The notes beneath the pieces were generated by a model. That model ran no database searches. It was not told where the DNA came from and saw only the letters and a program-made list of their open reading frames with translations. From assembly GCA_002197995.1 (NCBI GenBank), contig NGZR01000005.1, positions 372,001 to 436,000 of the forward strand: a DNA stretch of 64,000 nucleotides, written 5' to 3'. Every line of letters starts with the position of its first letter. The first letter of the stretch is position 1. A program made the position numbers and the translations under genes. Of this stretch, positions 37,318 through 49,049 are shown in pieces. This DNA comes from Gaeumannomyces sp. JS-464. Lineage: Eukaryota > Ascomycota > Sordariomycetes > Magnaporthales > Magnaporthaceae.

Positions 37318-40033
37318 CTAGGCGTTTATGGCGATGGGTTCAAAGGTTGGAAGATGGAGAAGAGGAGTTGTGGCGATGGGTCAGATGGCGGACAGATCGC
37401 CAGTGGTTATTCTCCTGTCCAGCTCTCGGAAAAAGAGGACAAGAGTGCTTGGCGGTTCAAGACGACCAAGGAAAAAGGGGGTGTGGGGTGCCGGCTGACG
37501 ACGGCGCAGGGGGAGCGGGCAAGGGCGTGGAGTAGTTCAGGTCGAGCAGCACACGGTGCGACCCAAGCCACGGGCGAGAATGTCAGGGCGGGGAGGAGGG
37601 CTAATGGTTGGTCATTGCCGGCCAAATTTGTGTGTGGTGATGAGGTGGCAAGAAGTTAGGTTGCGCGAGTAGGAAAGGGAGAAGGAGAAAACCGCCAAGA
37701 AAGAAAAAAGAAAAAAAAAAACGCATCAAACAGGATGGCAGCATTGACTGGCTCGAACAGCGTAGGAGATCAAAAATCAAGCCCATCGAACGGCCACGCC
37801 GCAGACTCGCAGTTGGGTGTCAGAAAGGCCACCTAGAAAGGGGCCTCGGGGAAGGAAGACCCTGGCTGGTTGGCAATGGGCTCTGAATGCTCCCATGCGC
37901 GTGTTGTTAGCGTCACTCTTGGCTGGCGTGAGTGAACCCTTTGCCCCTGTCATTCTCGGCAGATGGCGTTGGGTCCATTACCAAATCGATCCTGACGCCG
38001 TCCATGCCTGAATTGTAAGTTTCCAGCAACAGCCTTCAACATGGCGGATCCGATGCTTGCGGCATGGAACTCAACAAGCAATCCATTTATACGCAAGTGA
38101 AACCATCCAGAGATGTATCACTCCTTTGGGAAACTCAGGTACGGATGGGGTCCATGATCTGCCCCCGCAGCACCAGTCCTACATAGATCTTGCCAGACCC
38201 ACTCAGCAACAAGGCTTCTCCGCACGGGCTGTGTTCGCTGTCAAACAAAGGCTCGTAATACAGGTAGGTTGCGGCAGACAGTTCTCCCTGCATGCACTGA
38301 TTTGAACTTCTGTGAATGTGAATGGCGCCGAGATACTCAGCCGCCACTATTCCCGTCCAAGATCCTTGGGCATGGCTAGCATGGCGAGCTAACTTAACTG
38401 CATCGACTTGATTTTCTTTCCTCCCCGCGCCTCTCGCGTGTCTTTGACTGCGTCTAGAACTCAATGGCCGCCCTCGAGAGAGAGAGGTCCTAAGCTGCTG
38501 CTAGTATGTGTTAGCTATCCTGGTTGAAATATCCAACCCCTTTTCTTCGTGCCGCTCCCTCGAGCGCGTCATCTTGTTTGCATTGTGTGCCCGGCCGTTC
38601 AGCTTTCAGGCGACCTCAATCGAGGTGGTCTGTTCGCTTCCATCAGCTCAAGACAGCCAGCCCACTTCCCGCCCGCCTTCTGCCCTGCGGGTCTTCCGCG
38701 ACGTGCGCCAGGAACAGGGCAGGCGTTCAATTCCCGGCCGATTGCAGTCGACCTAGACCTGCATGTCGGGACTACATTGTGTGGCTTCCTCCGCGCCTTG
38801 TGTTTGGTGCCAGGTGTTGTGAGCCTGTCGGCCACTCTGGTCCTGTCTCGCCCGCTTTAATTCGCTATGCCGGGCTGCAGATATGCTCCCTGGTGTCCAG
38901 TGAACTGCATCGCTTTGCATTGTAGCAATGAAGGCCAAGCAGTGAACAGCAAGGGCTCTTGCAAAAGCAATCGGGTCTATGGGATTTGCCATTTCTCGAC
39001 CTGCTTCATGCCAGCCTCTGCTTTCATTGTCCTCCACCCACCCCATGCCTTGTGCCTTTACACTATGCCTTGTGTAAGAGTTGGGCTGCCGCCGAGGCTT
39101 GCCCACCAACACCGCAAAGAGCTCGTCGGTCCCGCGGGCAGCCCTTCCCCGTTCCATCAGTGGCGCACCGAGAGCTTTATCGATAGATGCCAGCTTTGTG
39201 GTGGATTTGCCAGTAGCGGGGCACATGTGACAAGCGCATGACCTCACCCAGTGCGATGGCGCCAGCACGGCATCACAACATTTCCCCACATCATTTTCCC
39301 GCCGCATTTTGACGTTGGCCTCTCGATCCTTCGCCAACGCCCGACTTTGGCCAAACCTCGCACCGCGCATCCTCGCCGCCGGTGTTGTCACGACCGGGCC
39401 TGCGTCCGTCCTTGGGGCTTGCCCGAGCCTTTCCTTTCCTCCGCCTCGCGCTGTATTTCTGCTTCTCGTCGGCTGTTTGTCTTTCGGCTGCTGCTGTCCG
39501 CCGTCGACTGCGCAGCGTTTCCCGTACTTGAACGCCACCTTATCTTTCTGCTGCATCATCATCATGGTAGATTCCAGAGCTGTTTGGTGGATAATATTAG
39601 TTTCAGCATAACTGTGAGCATTTCCTTCTCATGCTCTTCAACTGTCGCTCATCGCGTCCGGAGTCACTCGTCGACCGACGGACTATACGGCCGGACTCTT
39701 TCGCGCCCACCGAACCACGACATCTACCTTACTTGCTCTCTGTCCTCGTTCCAAAACCCGGAACAGCGGCTACACCTTCCAATCTCATTCCTTCTGAGCG
39801 GGTGGTAGCGTGTCTGGTGTCGCACAAACCTCTTTGCCCACCTATCGAAGCTCATCGCTCTGTTGCGGCTTTGATCGATGCGCCTTTTTTCGGCCTCAAT
39901 GCGCCTTCCCTTCATCCCCAGCCATATACCTACCTAGACAAAGCTGCCTTAGTCTTTTGATCCACCACTAACCCATCCTTCACCCATCAGTTTCTCTCGC
40001 TCCCCGTTCTCAACTTGCCCGTCATCCGCCAAG
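37318..40033. other. Gene-free stretch, about 2.7 kb
   Basis: Holds the promoter (and possibly the missing first exon) of the GT15 gene on the left. The right kilobase is pyrimidine-rich on the + strand, with many TTTC/CTCT runs, and is likely a long PAT1 promoter and leader. No coding gene could be supported. Confidence 0.55.
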
Positions 40034-40752
40034 ATGTCTTTCTTCGGCTTCGATACGTCCGGTCACAACAAGGCCGCGCCCGGCTTCTCTCAGGCCCACG
40101 ATCCGTTTGCCGGTCTCCGCCATGGCGACGACGAGGGAGATGCGCTCGAGTTCGAAGATACCTACGATGGCCTGGGCGATCAGCTAGACGAGACGGACGA
40201 CGCCTTCAATGACGACACCTTTGGTGGTGGGGGTGATTCGAACGCTGGCAAGGTCGGCAAGGACTTCGACTTCTTTGGGCAGACGGCCAAGGTGGCCAAC
40301 GCCATAGACGAGGAGTCTGTCCGCTACAGCCGTCAGCATCCTGCTCCTCGCGCAGCTGCGCCCATCGCGGACTATCAGTATCCCACTCATGCGCCGCAGC
40401 ATGCTCCCCAGCCCGTGCGTTCGGGCTACGAAAAGTACAGGGAGCCCGAGCCGGTTCCCGAGCTCCAGGCCGATGCCGCGCTCTGGGGTGTGGCGCCCAA
40501 GCGACAGCCCTCTGCGACAGCACCCACTCCGGCAGCTGCTGCGCCGGCACCCCAGCCTGCTGCCGCGCCGGCGCCCCAGCCTGCTGCCAGCAGGAAGATG
40601 ATGAGCCTGGAGGAGGTTGAGGCTGCCATGCGGGCACAGTCGAAGAAACCCGAGCCCTCCCCCGTCCCGGCCCACCAGAACCTGGCCCAAGCTCAGGCCC
40701 CTCAGTACCCGGGGTTACGGCTGCTCAACAGCCTATGGACTTCCTGTATGCC

Positions 40753-40823
<71 letters not shown>

Positions 40824-42677
40824 GCTCCATCGTATGCCTTCCCCCGCCGAACATGGCCGCCCTTTGGACCCGAACATGTCGCACGGACCCGGCCACGGTG
40901 GTCCGATCTCTATACTTCAGCGGCCGCAGTCCAAGGCGCCTGTGGGATCTCAGCCCCCCCACGTGCCCAGCAGGCCCCTGTGGCCCACCACCAGCACCAT
41001 CCCAGGCGCCCGTGTCGATGAAGCCCATGCAGATTCTGCAGAACCCCAACCGCCACGTTGGACCCCACCCGGCTCATGCGCGCATCAGCGACCGCAAGGC
41101 CCGTACCCGCCGATCCTCGCGCACCCCTCGCAGCTGGCTCAGCTGAATGATGAGGAGAAAATGCGTATCTGGAGCAGGAGGCTCGCCGCGCTAAGCGTAA
41201 TCACAAATTTTCATGCTCTCCAAGGACAACGGCCTCATGACGCCTCAGGACAAGAACTTTATCACCAGGATCCAGCTCCAGCAGCTGGTCGCTGCCACTG
41301 GCAACCCCATCGACCAGGGGACTGATGACAACCTCGCCGAGGACTTCTACTACCAGGTCCACAGCCAGATCCGTGGCAGCCACCGCCAGCACCCTGGGCA
41401 GCCGCTGAACAACTTTGCTCAGACTTACCTGTACCAGACCGGGAGTCGGCAGAATGGGACCCGCCGCCAGCACCGCGGGCCGGAGAACCATGTCCAGCGG
41501 ATGGAGCAGCAGGTCCAGCGTGCTGTGGAGGCTGCCAAGAATAAGCCCAAGAATAAGCAGCTTGTCATTGAGGGCTCCCTGGGCAAGATCTCGTTCAGCA
41601 ATGCCAAGACCCCAAGCCGCTGCTCAACATCAAGCGCAACGACAACAATGCGGACGCCCACCGCCCTGGTAGCTCTCACCGGAGCGCATCGTCGGCCACC
41701 GTCAACCGCAAGATGCTCCTTGCCGATGTCGAGAAGGTGTATAGCAGTCTCATGAAGATGGAGGACCATGATCGCAAGATGCCGCCCCTGCCAACGATCC
41801 GGCCAACGTCGAATTTGCTCACCAGCACGCGCACTGGTCGCATGTGGCGGAGCAGCTGAACAACCAGCTCTGGAACGAGCTCAGGTTCACGAGCCCATCG
41901 GGCCACCGTCATCCACCCGTTCATCGCCTTCCTCTCGTGCCCCAAGGGCAAGAAGGCTATTCCTCGTGTTTTCCGCCATCTCAACCACGAGCAGCGCCTG
42001 TCCATTCTCACCATGATTGTTCTGCACCTCGACAAGCTCGACGTGGTTCGTGGAGCTGCAGGCGATGCTGGTGAGACAATGCTCAACGCTGCTCTGCGCG
42101 AGAGCATCGAGCTGTTCTCGGTTGCTGTCATGGACACACTTTTCAAGTTCATGTCGGAGCTGAACCTCGACATCGTTACCGGGGTGCTTGGAATTCTGTC
42201 TACTACCAACGTCGACCTTGTCGCTCGGTCTCGCATCGGAGCTTCTGTCTTGACCATGATTTTGTCCAGAGCTGAGATTCTGAAGCAGGCTGGAGCTCCC
42301 CAGCCGCTCATGGACAGCTGGTATGTCCTCTCACCCTCGCTGACTTGTTTTATTTTCTCTCCTCGCGTGATTCTGACGACCTGCGCAGGACTTCCACGTA
42401 CAACAAATTCTTCAACCTCTTGGAGCCAACTCTACCGCGCATCTTCCCTGGCTCAGTCAACTCGGGTCAGGACATTTATGTCTGGCAGCTACTTGCCGCT
42501 CTTGGAATTGGCGCGAACCAGGACCAGCAGCAGCGACTTGTTCTCGGCGTCAAGGATCGCGTCATGGACACCGTGGCTCTTTCCAAGACGCTTCCGACTG
42601 ACATGGCGCAGTCGCGTCTGCAGAACGTGAACCTTTTCATGCGCTCCATCGGCCTGGATGTGGAGCTGCTGGTCTGA
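40034..42677 (+). CDS. PAT1: mRNA decapping activator Pat1, frame broken by many single-base indels
   Basis: Starts MSFFGFDTSGHNKAA, the Pat1 N-terminus; an acidic stretch, Pro/Ala-rich region and a 24-residue polyglutamine tract follow, then MKPMQILQNPNRH, LNDEEKM, MLSKDNGLMTPQDKNFITRI, and the C-terminal helical domain (LLADVEKVYSSLMKMEDHD, HPFIAFLSCPKGKKAIPRVF, LSILTMIVLHLDKLDVV, ending FMRSIGLDVELLV). One intron at 42321-42388. Pat1 bridges the Lsm1-7 ring, Dhh1 and Dcp2 in P-bodies and drives deadenylation-dependent decapping. Reading the conserved blocks requires at least eight frame changes, near 40713, 40955, 41005, 41060, 41163, 41203, 41612, 41790 and around 41900. Each is a missing base, several in homopolymers. 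The gene is recognisable end to end, so decay is unlikely. Confidence 0.9.
40753..40824 (+). repeat. CAG/CAA trinucleotide repeat (polyglutamine in PAT1)
   Basis: 24 consecutive Gln codons, mostly CAG, with interspersed CAA codons at the start and towards the 3' end. Confidence 0.9.
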
Positions 42678-43649
42678 AACGATCTGGCAACATAATTTTG
42701 CATCGCAACACGATTTTTTTGGAAGGCTCTTTTCCATCTATTTTCCATGTCTGGACTGCCTGGCGTATACAACATACTACGAGAGGTCCAGGGAAATATC
42801 CAGCAGGCCTGCCCGAGGAGCATCAAGGTGACTCAGATTACGGGCGGTCAAACAATTTGAAGGATGTCCGAGTAACATGTGGCGACACAATCTGACACGG
42901 GAGGGCGGGTGCCATGTCCCGGCTGCTCGTTACATTGCGAGGGGGACACATTGGGACACCGCGGGGATATGGGGATCGGTTCGGACGTGCGCGGAGGGAC
43001 TGCCAAGGGGACGCTGGGGTGAAGAGCGTGAGGAGATGTTGTTCCTCGCTGGTTCGTTGGTCAAGTGGTTTGGCCATTTATGAGGCGCAGACTGCGGTCT
43101 GTATAACGGGAGATGTTGACGGCAATGGTGCGGCAGCTTGATCGGTCAAGCGGAATATTCATAGCTTCTATGGAAGACTGAAGCGTGTGGGAAAATATGG
43201 TTACGAAGCTGGTTGGAGTATTTTAAAACATTCTAAACAAGACGCATTCCGCCCTGGGCGGCGGGATAGGGGCACCTGTTCCTATTTGAGGGCCTATTTT
43301 GGGGGCCTGCTTTTGAGGCCTCAACTGTTCTCAGTCTTCCAACAGGTAGGCTACGTACCTCGTCGAAAGATGATGCGCCATTTGCACTTAGCACCTAGTA
43401 GGTAGGAGGGCCCTTGGGGAGACAATATGCCCATTGATGCACTTTTGTATTTGCAACGCCACGCACGCGTAAAGGGGGTGTGAAACCCAGATCCGTCTCC
43501 CCCGAAAAGCCGATGCACGCAACGCCTGGTCATTTAACTAACCTCTCAATGCATAGGAAAAGATCAGCCCAGAGATGCTGACCCAAAGACAGGTACGCCC
43601 AACAGGCCCGAACAAACCAAGGCCCAGTTCCCCGTCGGTCGATAATGCG
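42678..43649. other. Convergent intergenic region
   Basis: About 970 bp between the PAT1 and RPC37 stops. No gene, repeat or RNA recognised. Confidence 0.6.
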
Positions 43650-45127
43650 CTAGTCTAGCTCCATGGCCGTCGCGCTGCTCGCTCCCGGTCTCGACTTGCC
43701 AGCTTTGCGGGCTGCTGGTACCGCAGAGGCAGATCTAGACGTTTGCGCGCCCTCGTCTTCCTCGCCCTCGCCACCGCCCGGCCGGGGCACCTCCAGGCCG
43801 CTAACGACGTGCAGCAACTCCGTCTCGTCCCACCTGGTGCTGAGCCTGGCGACGCGGTCGACGAGGCGCCCCTCTTCGTCCCCTGCCTCGTCCTCAGCGG
43901 CGGATGTCCTGGCCTTGTCCTTCCCCTTGCCCTTGCCCTCGCCGCCGTCCTCCTCCTCCTCCTCCTCCTCTTCTGCCGCCGTCGCCGCCGACTGCCGGTG
44001 GCCGCCGTCGAGCCCGCGGTGCACGAGGCTCTCCTCGTACACGGCCCAGGCGTCGTCGGCGGTCTCATCGACGTAGGCCAGCCGCTTCCACGGCTCCGTC
44101 TGCACGGCCTTGAGCCGGTCCGCCATGGTCACCTCGGCGCCCGCGGCACCGCTGTCGTCGCTCTCGACCGCGCCCGCCGACTTGACCGTCATGTGCACGG
44201 CGCGCGGCGCGGGGCCGGAGCTGCCGCCGCCGGAGCCGGAGCCGGAGCCGGATCCCTGGCCGCCGCCGCTGTTGGCGCCGTTAGCGCCCGACTCTGCGCT
44301 GCGGCGGGTGGCGCGCTCGAGCTCGGCCTTTGCGTCGATGTGGTGGAGTTGGGGGCGGAGGAGGGCGAGGTTCGTGATGGGGGTGAGGTGTATGTTGTCT
44401 TTTTGTAGGGTGGCGTGGTTGGATGTTAGTTTCTGACAGGCAACATTATCTTGGTCGGTGTGAAAGTGTTTTGTAGTCTAAACGTACCGCCGCTGAACAC
44501 GCCGATCATATACCTGGTCTGGCTGTCCCCCGTCGCGATCTGCCCACCCAGCGTGTGCGTGCGCAGGACCTTGTCGCGCCGGATGGCCTCGTTGAAGTCG
44601 GCGGCGCTGACCCCGCCGCCCACCACTTCTATGTCATCGTCCCCGCCCCCGCCCCCGCCCCTCCTGCTGCCGCCCACGCCGCCAGCCTTGGCCTCGGCGG
44701 CCGTGATGCGCAGCGCGGGGGCGCCGACGCCGAAGCCGCCGGCCAGGCCGTGGGCGCCCCCGGCGCGCGAGGCGTTGGACTGGGCCAGGGCCTTGCCCCA
44801 GTTGACGCCCTTGGCGCGGTCGTAGGATGTGGCGTGCCCCAGTGGCATGTCGAGTTCGACCATGCCCGACGCCGGCTTGAGGCGCAGCTCGGTCGCGCCG
44901 CTGAGGTAGTCGACGTTGCGGTTCGGGTGCTGCAGCACCAGGAGCTGCTGGTGCGCGGGGAGCTCGGGCTTGAGCAGGACATGGTAGCTCTCCACGACCG
45001 GGTCGTCCGGGTCCGAGTCTTCTGCGTCGGAGTTGGAGCGTGAAGGGGTCGGGTGAGGCTCGACCGAGGAGGCCGTGGTCGTGGTCGTGGTCGGGACCGT
45101 GAGCGGGGATGCTGAGGCGGAGGCCAT
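43650..45127 (-). CDS. RPC37: RNA polymerase III subunit Rpc37 (RPC5)
   Basis: Two exons, 44488-45127 and 43650-44398, joined at YMIGVFSG|DNIHLTPITNLALLRP, 462 aa. The start is taken at MASASASP; an in-frame ATG-like extension upstream is leader. The N-terminal part shows the Sin_N/Rpc37 pattern: DDPVVESYHVLLKPEL, QHPNRNVDYL, LRLKPASGMVELDMPL, YDRAKGVNWGKAL. The second exon contains HHIDAKAELERATR, Gly/Ser low complexity, VHMTVKSAGAVESDD and EPWKRLAYVDETADDAWAVY, then a poly-Glu run and an acidic, disordered tail. Rpc37 pairs with Rpc53 as the TFIIF-like module of Pol III, used in initiation and terminator recognition. No frameshift in nearly 1.4 kb of coding sequence. Confidence 0.9.
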
Positions 45128-46466
45128 TGTGACGCAGTTTTGGGCCCCTTGCGCCAATGATGATAGCGCTTGCAAAGGCAGGCGCCTTGCCCGTCCGGCC
45201 GTCGAAACCGGCTGCTGGGTGTTTTGCGCCGGGCCGGGAACCGCGTCGCCGTCGCGAAAAGAGCCGATGCTAACTCAAGAATAGGCGGATCGCGACTTTG
45301 ACTGGTGCGGCGCGAGACCCCCACTCGGCCAATTTTTCTGTCTTCACATGCAGTCACCTACCAGCGTCTTACTCAACCCCACGCGCGGGTGTCCCACTCC
45401 GCCCGCTGTGACGTCGGCCGTCACAGCGCTCTGGGCGTGCGTCTGGTGGAGTAAGCCTGCCCAATACAGTCATCCCGCGCGAGCTTCAAATGCAGGTCCC
45501 CGTCGTCCTCGTCTTCGCCTTTGCGGCTCCCTCATGATTATTGGATGACAGGAAGACTCCGGAAGCCTCCCGCAGGTATAGATAGGCATGCGCTCCATGC
45601 GGTTCCCTAGTTCAGGAATATGCCGCAGAGTAAAGACTATTTCGACTCAGTTCCGGGCTCGGCCTGGGCGCTTGCAAATCAATAACTCCCCTACACCATC
45701 CGTATCCCCAGGCCGCGGCGGACCAGCGCTCGAGACCATACCCCAGCCCATCATCATTACCTTGGGCCCGGGCCACGATTGATAGTCGTTGCTTGATACA
45801 AATCTCTGCTCTTCTTTTTTTTTTGCCGCTCTCGCTCTATTAATATGAAGCTTTTCATGCGAATCCTTTCCCGTCTGCGCGGTTTCTTCTTGTGCCGGCG
45901 CGCTGCTTATGGCAGGCCAAGCCTTCCCACCTCTGGCACTGCCCCGCCGCAGGTGCGGTCTGATTCCATCTGACGAAACACCAACATCCACGCCAGGCCC
46001 TGCAAATCCTCGCACTGATTCTCAGCCTCCCCCTCAAGCAACGACAAAATGCTAGAAGATCCCGCCATGTGGGCTGCTGTGGGGAGGCAATCCTCGCGTT
46101 TTCTTCTTCCTCGACCACTGCTCGAGTTTCACCCCCTGCTGCCCATCTCCGTCTGAAGCTCCGCTGATTCTCCCCGCTGCAGATCAACCCACGAAAAAAT
46201 CTCCCCGACGAGCGGATATCCCAGTCTCCGCCCGCTTACACGGCCCGAACCAGCGCCCGGTCCGACAGAAGCACGAGCAGAGCGTGTCTTGATTAACAAA
46301 ACAGATCCCACCCGATCCTCCGTTCCCCAGCGGCTCTTAACATACAGGACGTATTAACCAACCAGCCGAACAGTGCTTTCCGTCGCCTCTAACCGTTATT
46401 TTCTCCCGCCTTGGCGCGCATCCACCGACATCCCAGCATCCCGAAAGGCGCCTCAGACATGCCAAT
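45128..46466. other. Divergent intergenic region, about 1.3 kb
   Basis: Promoters of RPC37 (left) and of the small secreted protein (right). No gene seen; a short T run at 45816-45824. Confidence 0.55.
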
Positions 46467-46943
46467 ATGCTCCATATACTCACGATAGCGGCAGCTTTCT
46501 GCTTCCTCCTCTTCCCAGCCCTGTCGGCCGCCGCACCAATACCAAGAGAAGTCCAGGTCTCGCCCGAACTATACGCAATGGTCCACGGGCTCTCAGCTCG
46601 GGACGAGGTTAAACGCATCTCCGTGAAGGAATGCAAAGAGCAAAGGAAGGGTGGATTCGAGTTCTGCGCCGAGGGCCGGAATCTTTGTAAGTCATTATGT
46701 CCACGCCCAACCCTTTCCTAGACGTTCCCTTTGTGTACGGCCACTGACGTACCGCAACCGACCTGGCCAGGCGAGTCCAATGATGACAAGAACAACCTCA
46801 AGTGGGAGTTTGTAGAGGGCTCAAGCATAAGCTGTCCATCCTCTGGCTGGACTAGAAACCCCTCGATATCCAGCATCAAGATCGGCAGGTCGGCGGCGGA
46901 TTTGGGCCCGGATATTGCTCCGCCGCCAGTGGAGGCCGTCTAA
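46467..46943 (+). CDS. Small secreted protein, four mature cysteines
   Basis: Two exons, 46467-46686 and 46771-46943, joined in the codon for Cys74 (GRNLC|ESNDD), 130 aa. Signal peptide about 1-22 (LTIAAAFCFLLFPALSAAA). The mature chain has cysteines at 56, 67, 74 and 95, enough for two disulfides, and a Ser/Pro-rich C-terminus. There is no transmembrane segment after the signal and no recognised domain. Small size, secretion and paired cysteines make it an effector-like candidate, but nothing here shows a host-related role. Next to a GPI-anchored repeat protein and a transposon-like element. Confidence 0.7.
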
Positions 46944-48035
46944 GCATCAGCGCATAGATGCATTTATGATTTGATCTAACGAACTGAGATTGATGATACC
47001 CCCGATAAAGGAAGACTTATGACAACACGCAAAGACAAAAGACCTTTTTCACCTTCCTGTCCCGATCCTGTTGAAGTAACTGCATAGATCCTGGCCCCTT
47101 TGCTCCCTCGTCTGATGTATCGGAGTGTCAGGGTTTCTCTTTGCCTGTGTTCCATCCCTTTCTCCCACTCCATATGCCACCATTCACCTGTTCCGGGGCA
47201 GGTGAGCATACCGCTCACGAGGCACAAGGATGAATCACGCCTCCGTTCTGATGCCTATTGCCCTTGTTGTAGTCCTTACATGACTCACGAGGAGAGCATA
47301 GTATATCGTTCAGGCAAGCTCCCTAGCTCGCATCTTCTCCTTTCTATCATGTTCTCCAGTCAGATGTCTGGCGGTCGGTTTCTTCGACGCATCCGGCTTA
47401 CAAAAACCCCCACCTCCTCTGTGGCCAGAACATGCCCTCCTTCGGCTTTGCCAGCGCCCTTGGCGTCGTCATGTTCGACTTGACCATATACCAGATCCAT
47501 AGAGTCCCGCCACGCCCGAGCCCACCTGGGGCGGCGCCGGCGAATAGCGGCGATTCACCGACATCGACCGGCAATCCAGCAGGGAACGAGGTGCAGTCTT
47601 CGTGACCAAGGGCATCGGCCGTCTCAAACACACACAAGAGCAGAGGATGAGTGACATAACAGGCAGGGTGAGTACAGGTCCATTCGTTGGCTAATTTGAT
47701 GTACTTGAGCAAATGTCTGATCTAGCCTTCATGCTAGCTATGAGAAGGTACTCAGGCTTATGATGGATAGAATAATTATGGGGAATTGGAATGGCTGAGG
47801 TTAGTATGGGGATCCCTCAGTGCATACAATCGACCGGCTAGGCTCGCAGCGGAGTTTATGAGATACCGAGCCGTAATTAGCGCACATGCCTTCTTGAATT
47901 GACTTTAGTCTTTTGGCCTGGTCTCACTTGCCCTTCACAGTGACTATGGCGCTTACAAGCGTCTACGAACCAGGACACGACACACGTATGCGCCGGGTAC
48001 GGGGCTTCTAAGCTGTCGCAACCACGCCGCGACGG
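46944..48035. other. Convergent intergenic region, about 1.1 kb
   Basis: Between the small secreted protein and the GPI protein. AT-richer than the genes. No gene supported. Confidence 0.55.
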
Positions 48036-48630
48036 TTACGTAAACAGCCAACAGCCAACCACGCCCGACGTTACCGCAGCCAGTGCCAGCAAGGAAGACG
48101 AGGACGGCTGTCCCGACGGCTTCGCTGTCGGGCTCTCCGTTCCCGTGGTTCCCGGCCCTGTTGTCGTCGTGGTGACCCCATCACCGAGCCCAGTTCCCGT
48201 CATTGTGGCTGTCTCTGTCATGGTCGGTCCGCCCACCACCGTCTCGGTAACCCACACATCCATGGTTTCGGTCTTGGTGACTATCGGCGCAGCTCGCTGC
48301 TCGTGACGGGCGTGATGGCCGTGAGAACGTCGGTCCCGGTTGATGGCTTGATAGGGGTGATGGCCGTGAGCGGGTGGACTCTGTTGAGGGGTGGACTGGT
48401 GTGATTGCTGTGAGGAAATTGGACCCTCCCGCATCGTGGACCGGGGTTATGGCTGTCAGAGTATCCTCCTTGATTGGCTGGTCTTCTGCTTTCGCTGCCA
48501 TGTCTAGGCGTTGTCGTCTCCACGGAGCTCTGGTACACCCAGCCTCGGCTGAATATGCTAGAAGGAGAAAGAGGCAACCACGAATGCCTCGAGGGCTTCG
48601 GGGCTTATGAACTTGGTGCATACGGGACAT
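48036..48630 (-). CDS. GPI-anchored cell-wall repeat protein, frameshifted
   Basis: The C-terminal third is clear: TKTETMDVWVTETVVGGPTM, Thr-rich TMTETATMTG, then a Ser-rich omega-site region and a hydrophobic tail (LLALAAVTSGVVGCWLFT), the layout of a GPI attachment signal. Upstream are four copies of an L-T-A-I-T-P-(V/I) repeat every 43-45 nt, but they fall into three frames, so at least two single-base losses lie between about 48300 and 48420. The start is uncertain: the open frame from 48630 contains a hydrophobic GCLFLLLAYSAEAG that could be the signal peptide core. A TATA box about 90 nt upstream supports a real gene. Likely a secreted, O-mannosylated wall protein; no enzymatic domain. 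Confidence 0.6.
48311..48460 (-). repeat. Four-copy ~44-nt tandem repeat in the GPI protein
   Basis: Copies of (C/A)TCACNGC(C/A)AT(A/C)AC(A/C)CC at about 48311, 48356, 48398 and 48443 (minus strand), encoding L-T-A-I-T-P. Confidence 0.7.
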
Positions 48631-49041
48631 TTCTGATGCTCCTTTGGGGTTGTCTAATCTGAAAGGCTGTCGGAGGGTTTTTGAATTTGAAAAGCCGGGG
48701 GTGGCATTTCTAGTACCTTTTATACACGGAGCTGAGGCTGAACGTCAAACCGAGCTAAACAAAGTCACAATGGAGTTCTGACTGGTAATTTGTCTTTGTG
48801 AGCCTGGATGTCTTGTTACACACTTCACATCCGTCAGAGCACGCTGGCTCCTTTTATCCGCCGATAGAGGCAAACGCAGTTGTCACGGAACAGGGCTTAG
48901 GAAGGTCCTAGCTGCTTCCTTAAGAACCACCTATGCACTAAGCTGGTGCAACTGCTCATCTCAACTATATACGACCCGGCTGTTGCACAACTATCGATGA
49001 GCCATGGGCTGTTGATTGGTAATAATTACTCTGGGCTTGCT
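48631..49041. other. Intergenic region left of the transposon-like element
   Basis: Promoter of the GPI protein gene, then flank of the element. No gene. Confidence 0.5.
48717..48725 (-). promoter_or_regulatory. TATA box of the GPI protein gene
   Basis: TATAAAAGG on the minus strand, about 90 nt upstream of the proposed start. Confidence 0.45.
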
Positions 49042-49049
49042 ATTATTAA
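49042..49049. repeat. Target-site duplication, left copy
   Basis: ATTATTAA, identical to 49876-49883, directly abutting the left inverted repeat. Confidence 0.85.

Noticed and set aside
32132..42677. Acyl-CoA dehydrogenase and PAT1 as pseudogenes
   Set aside because: All catalytic and signature residues are intact between breaks, with no in-frame stops other than those caused by single-base losses; PKC1 shows the same lesion type.
48311..48460. CRISPR-like repeat array
   Set aside because: Eukaryotic protein-coding context, imperfect short units encoding L-T-A-I-T-P, no associated genes.
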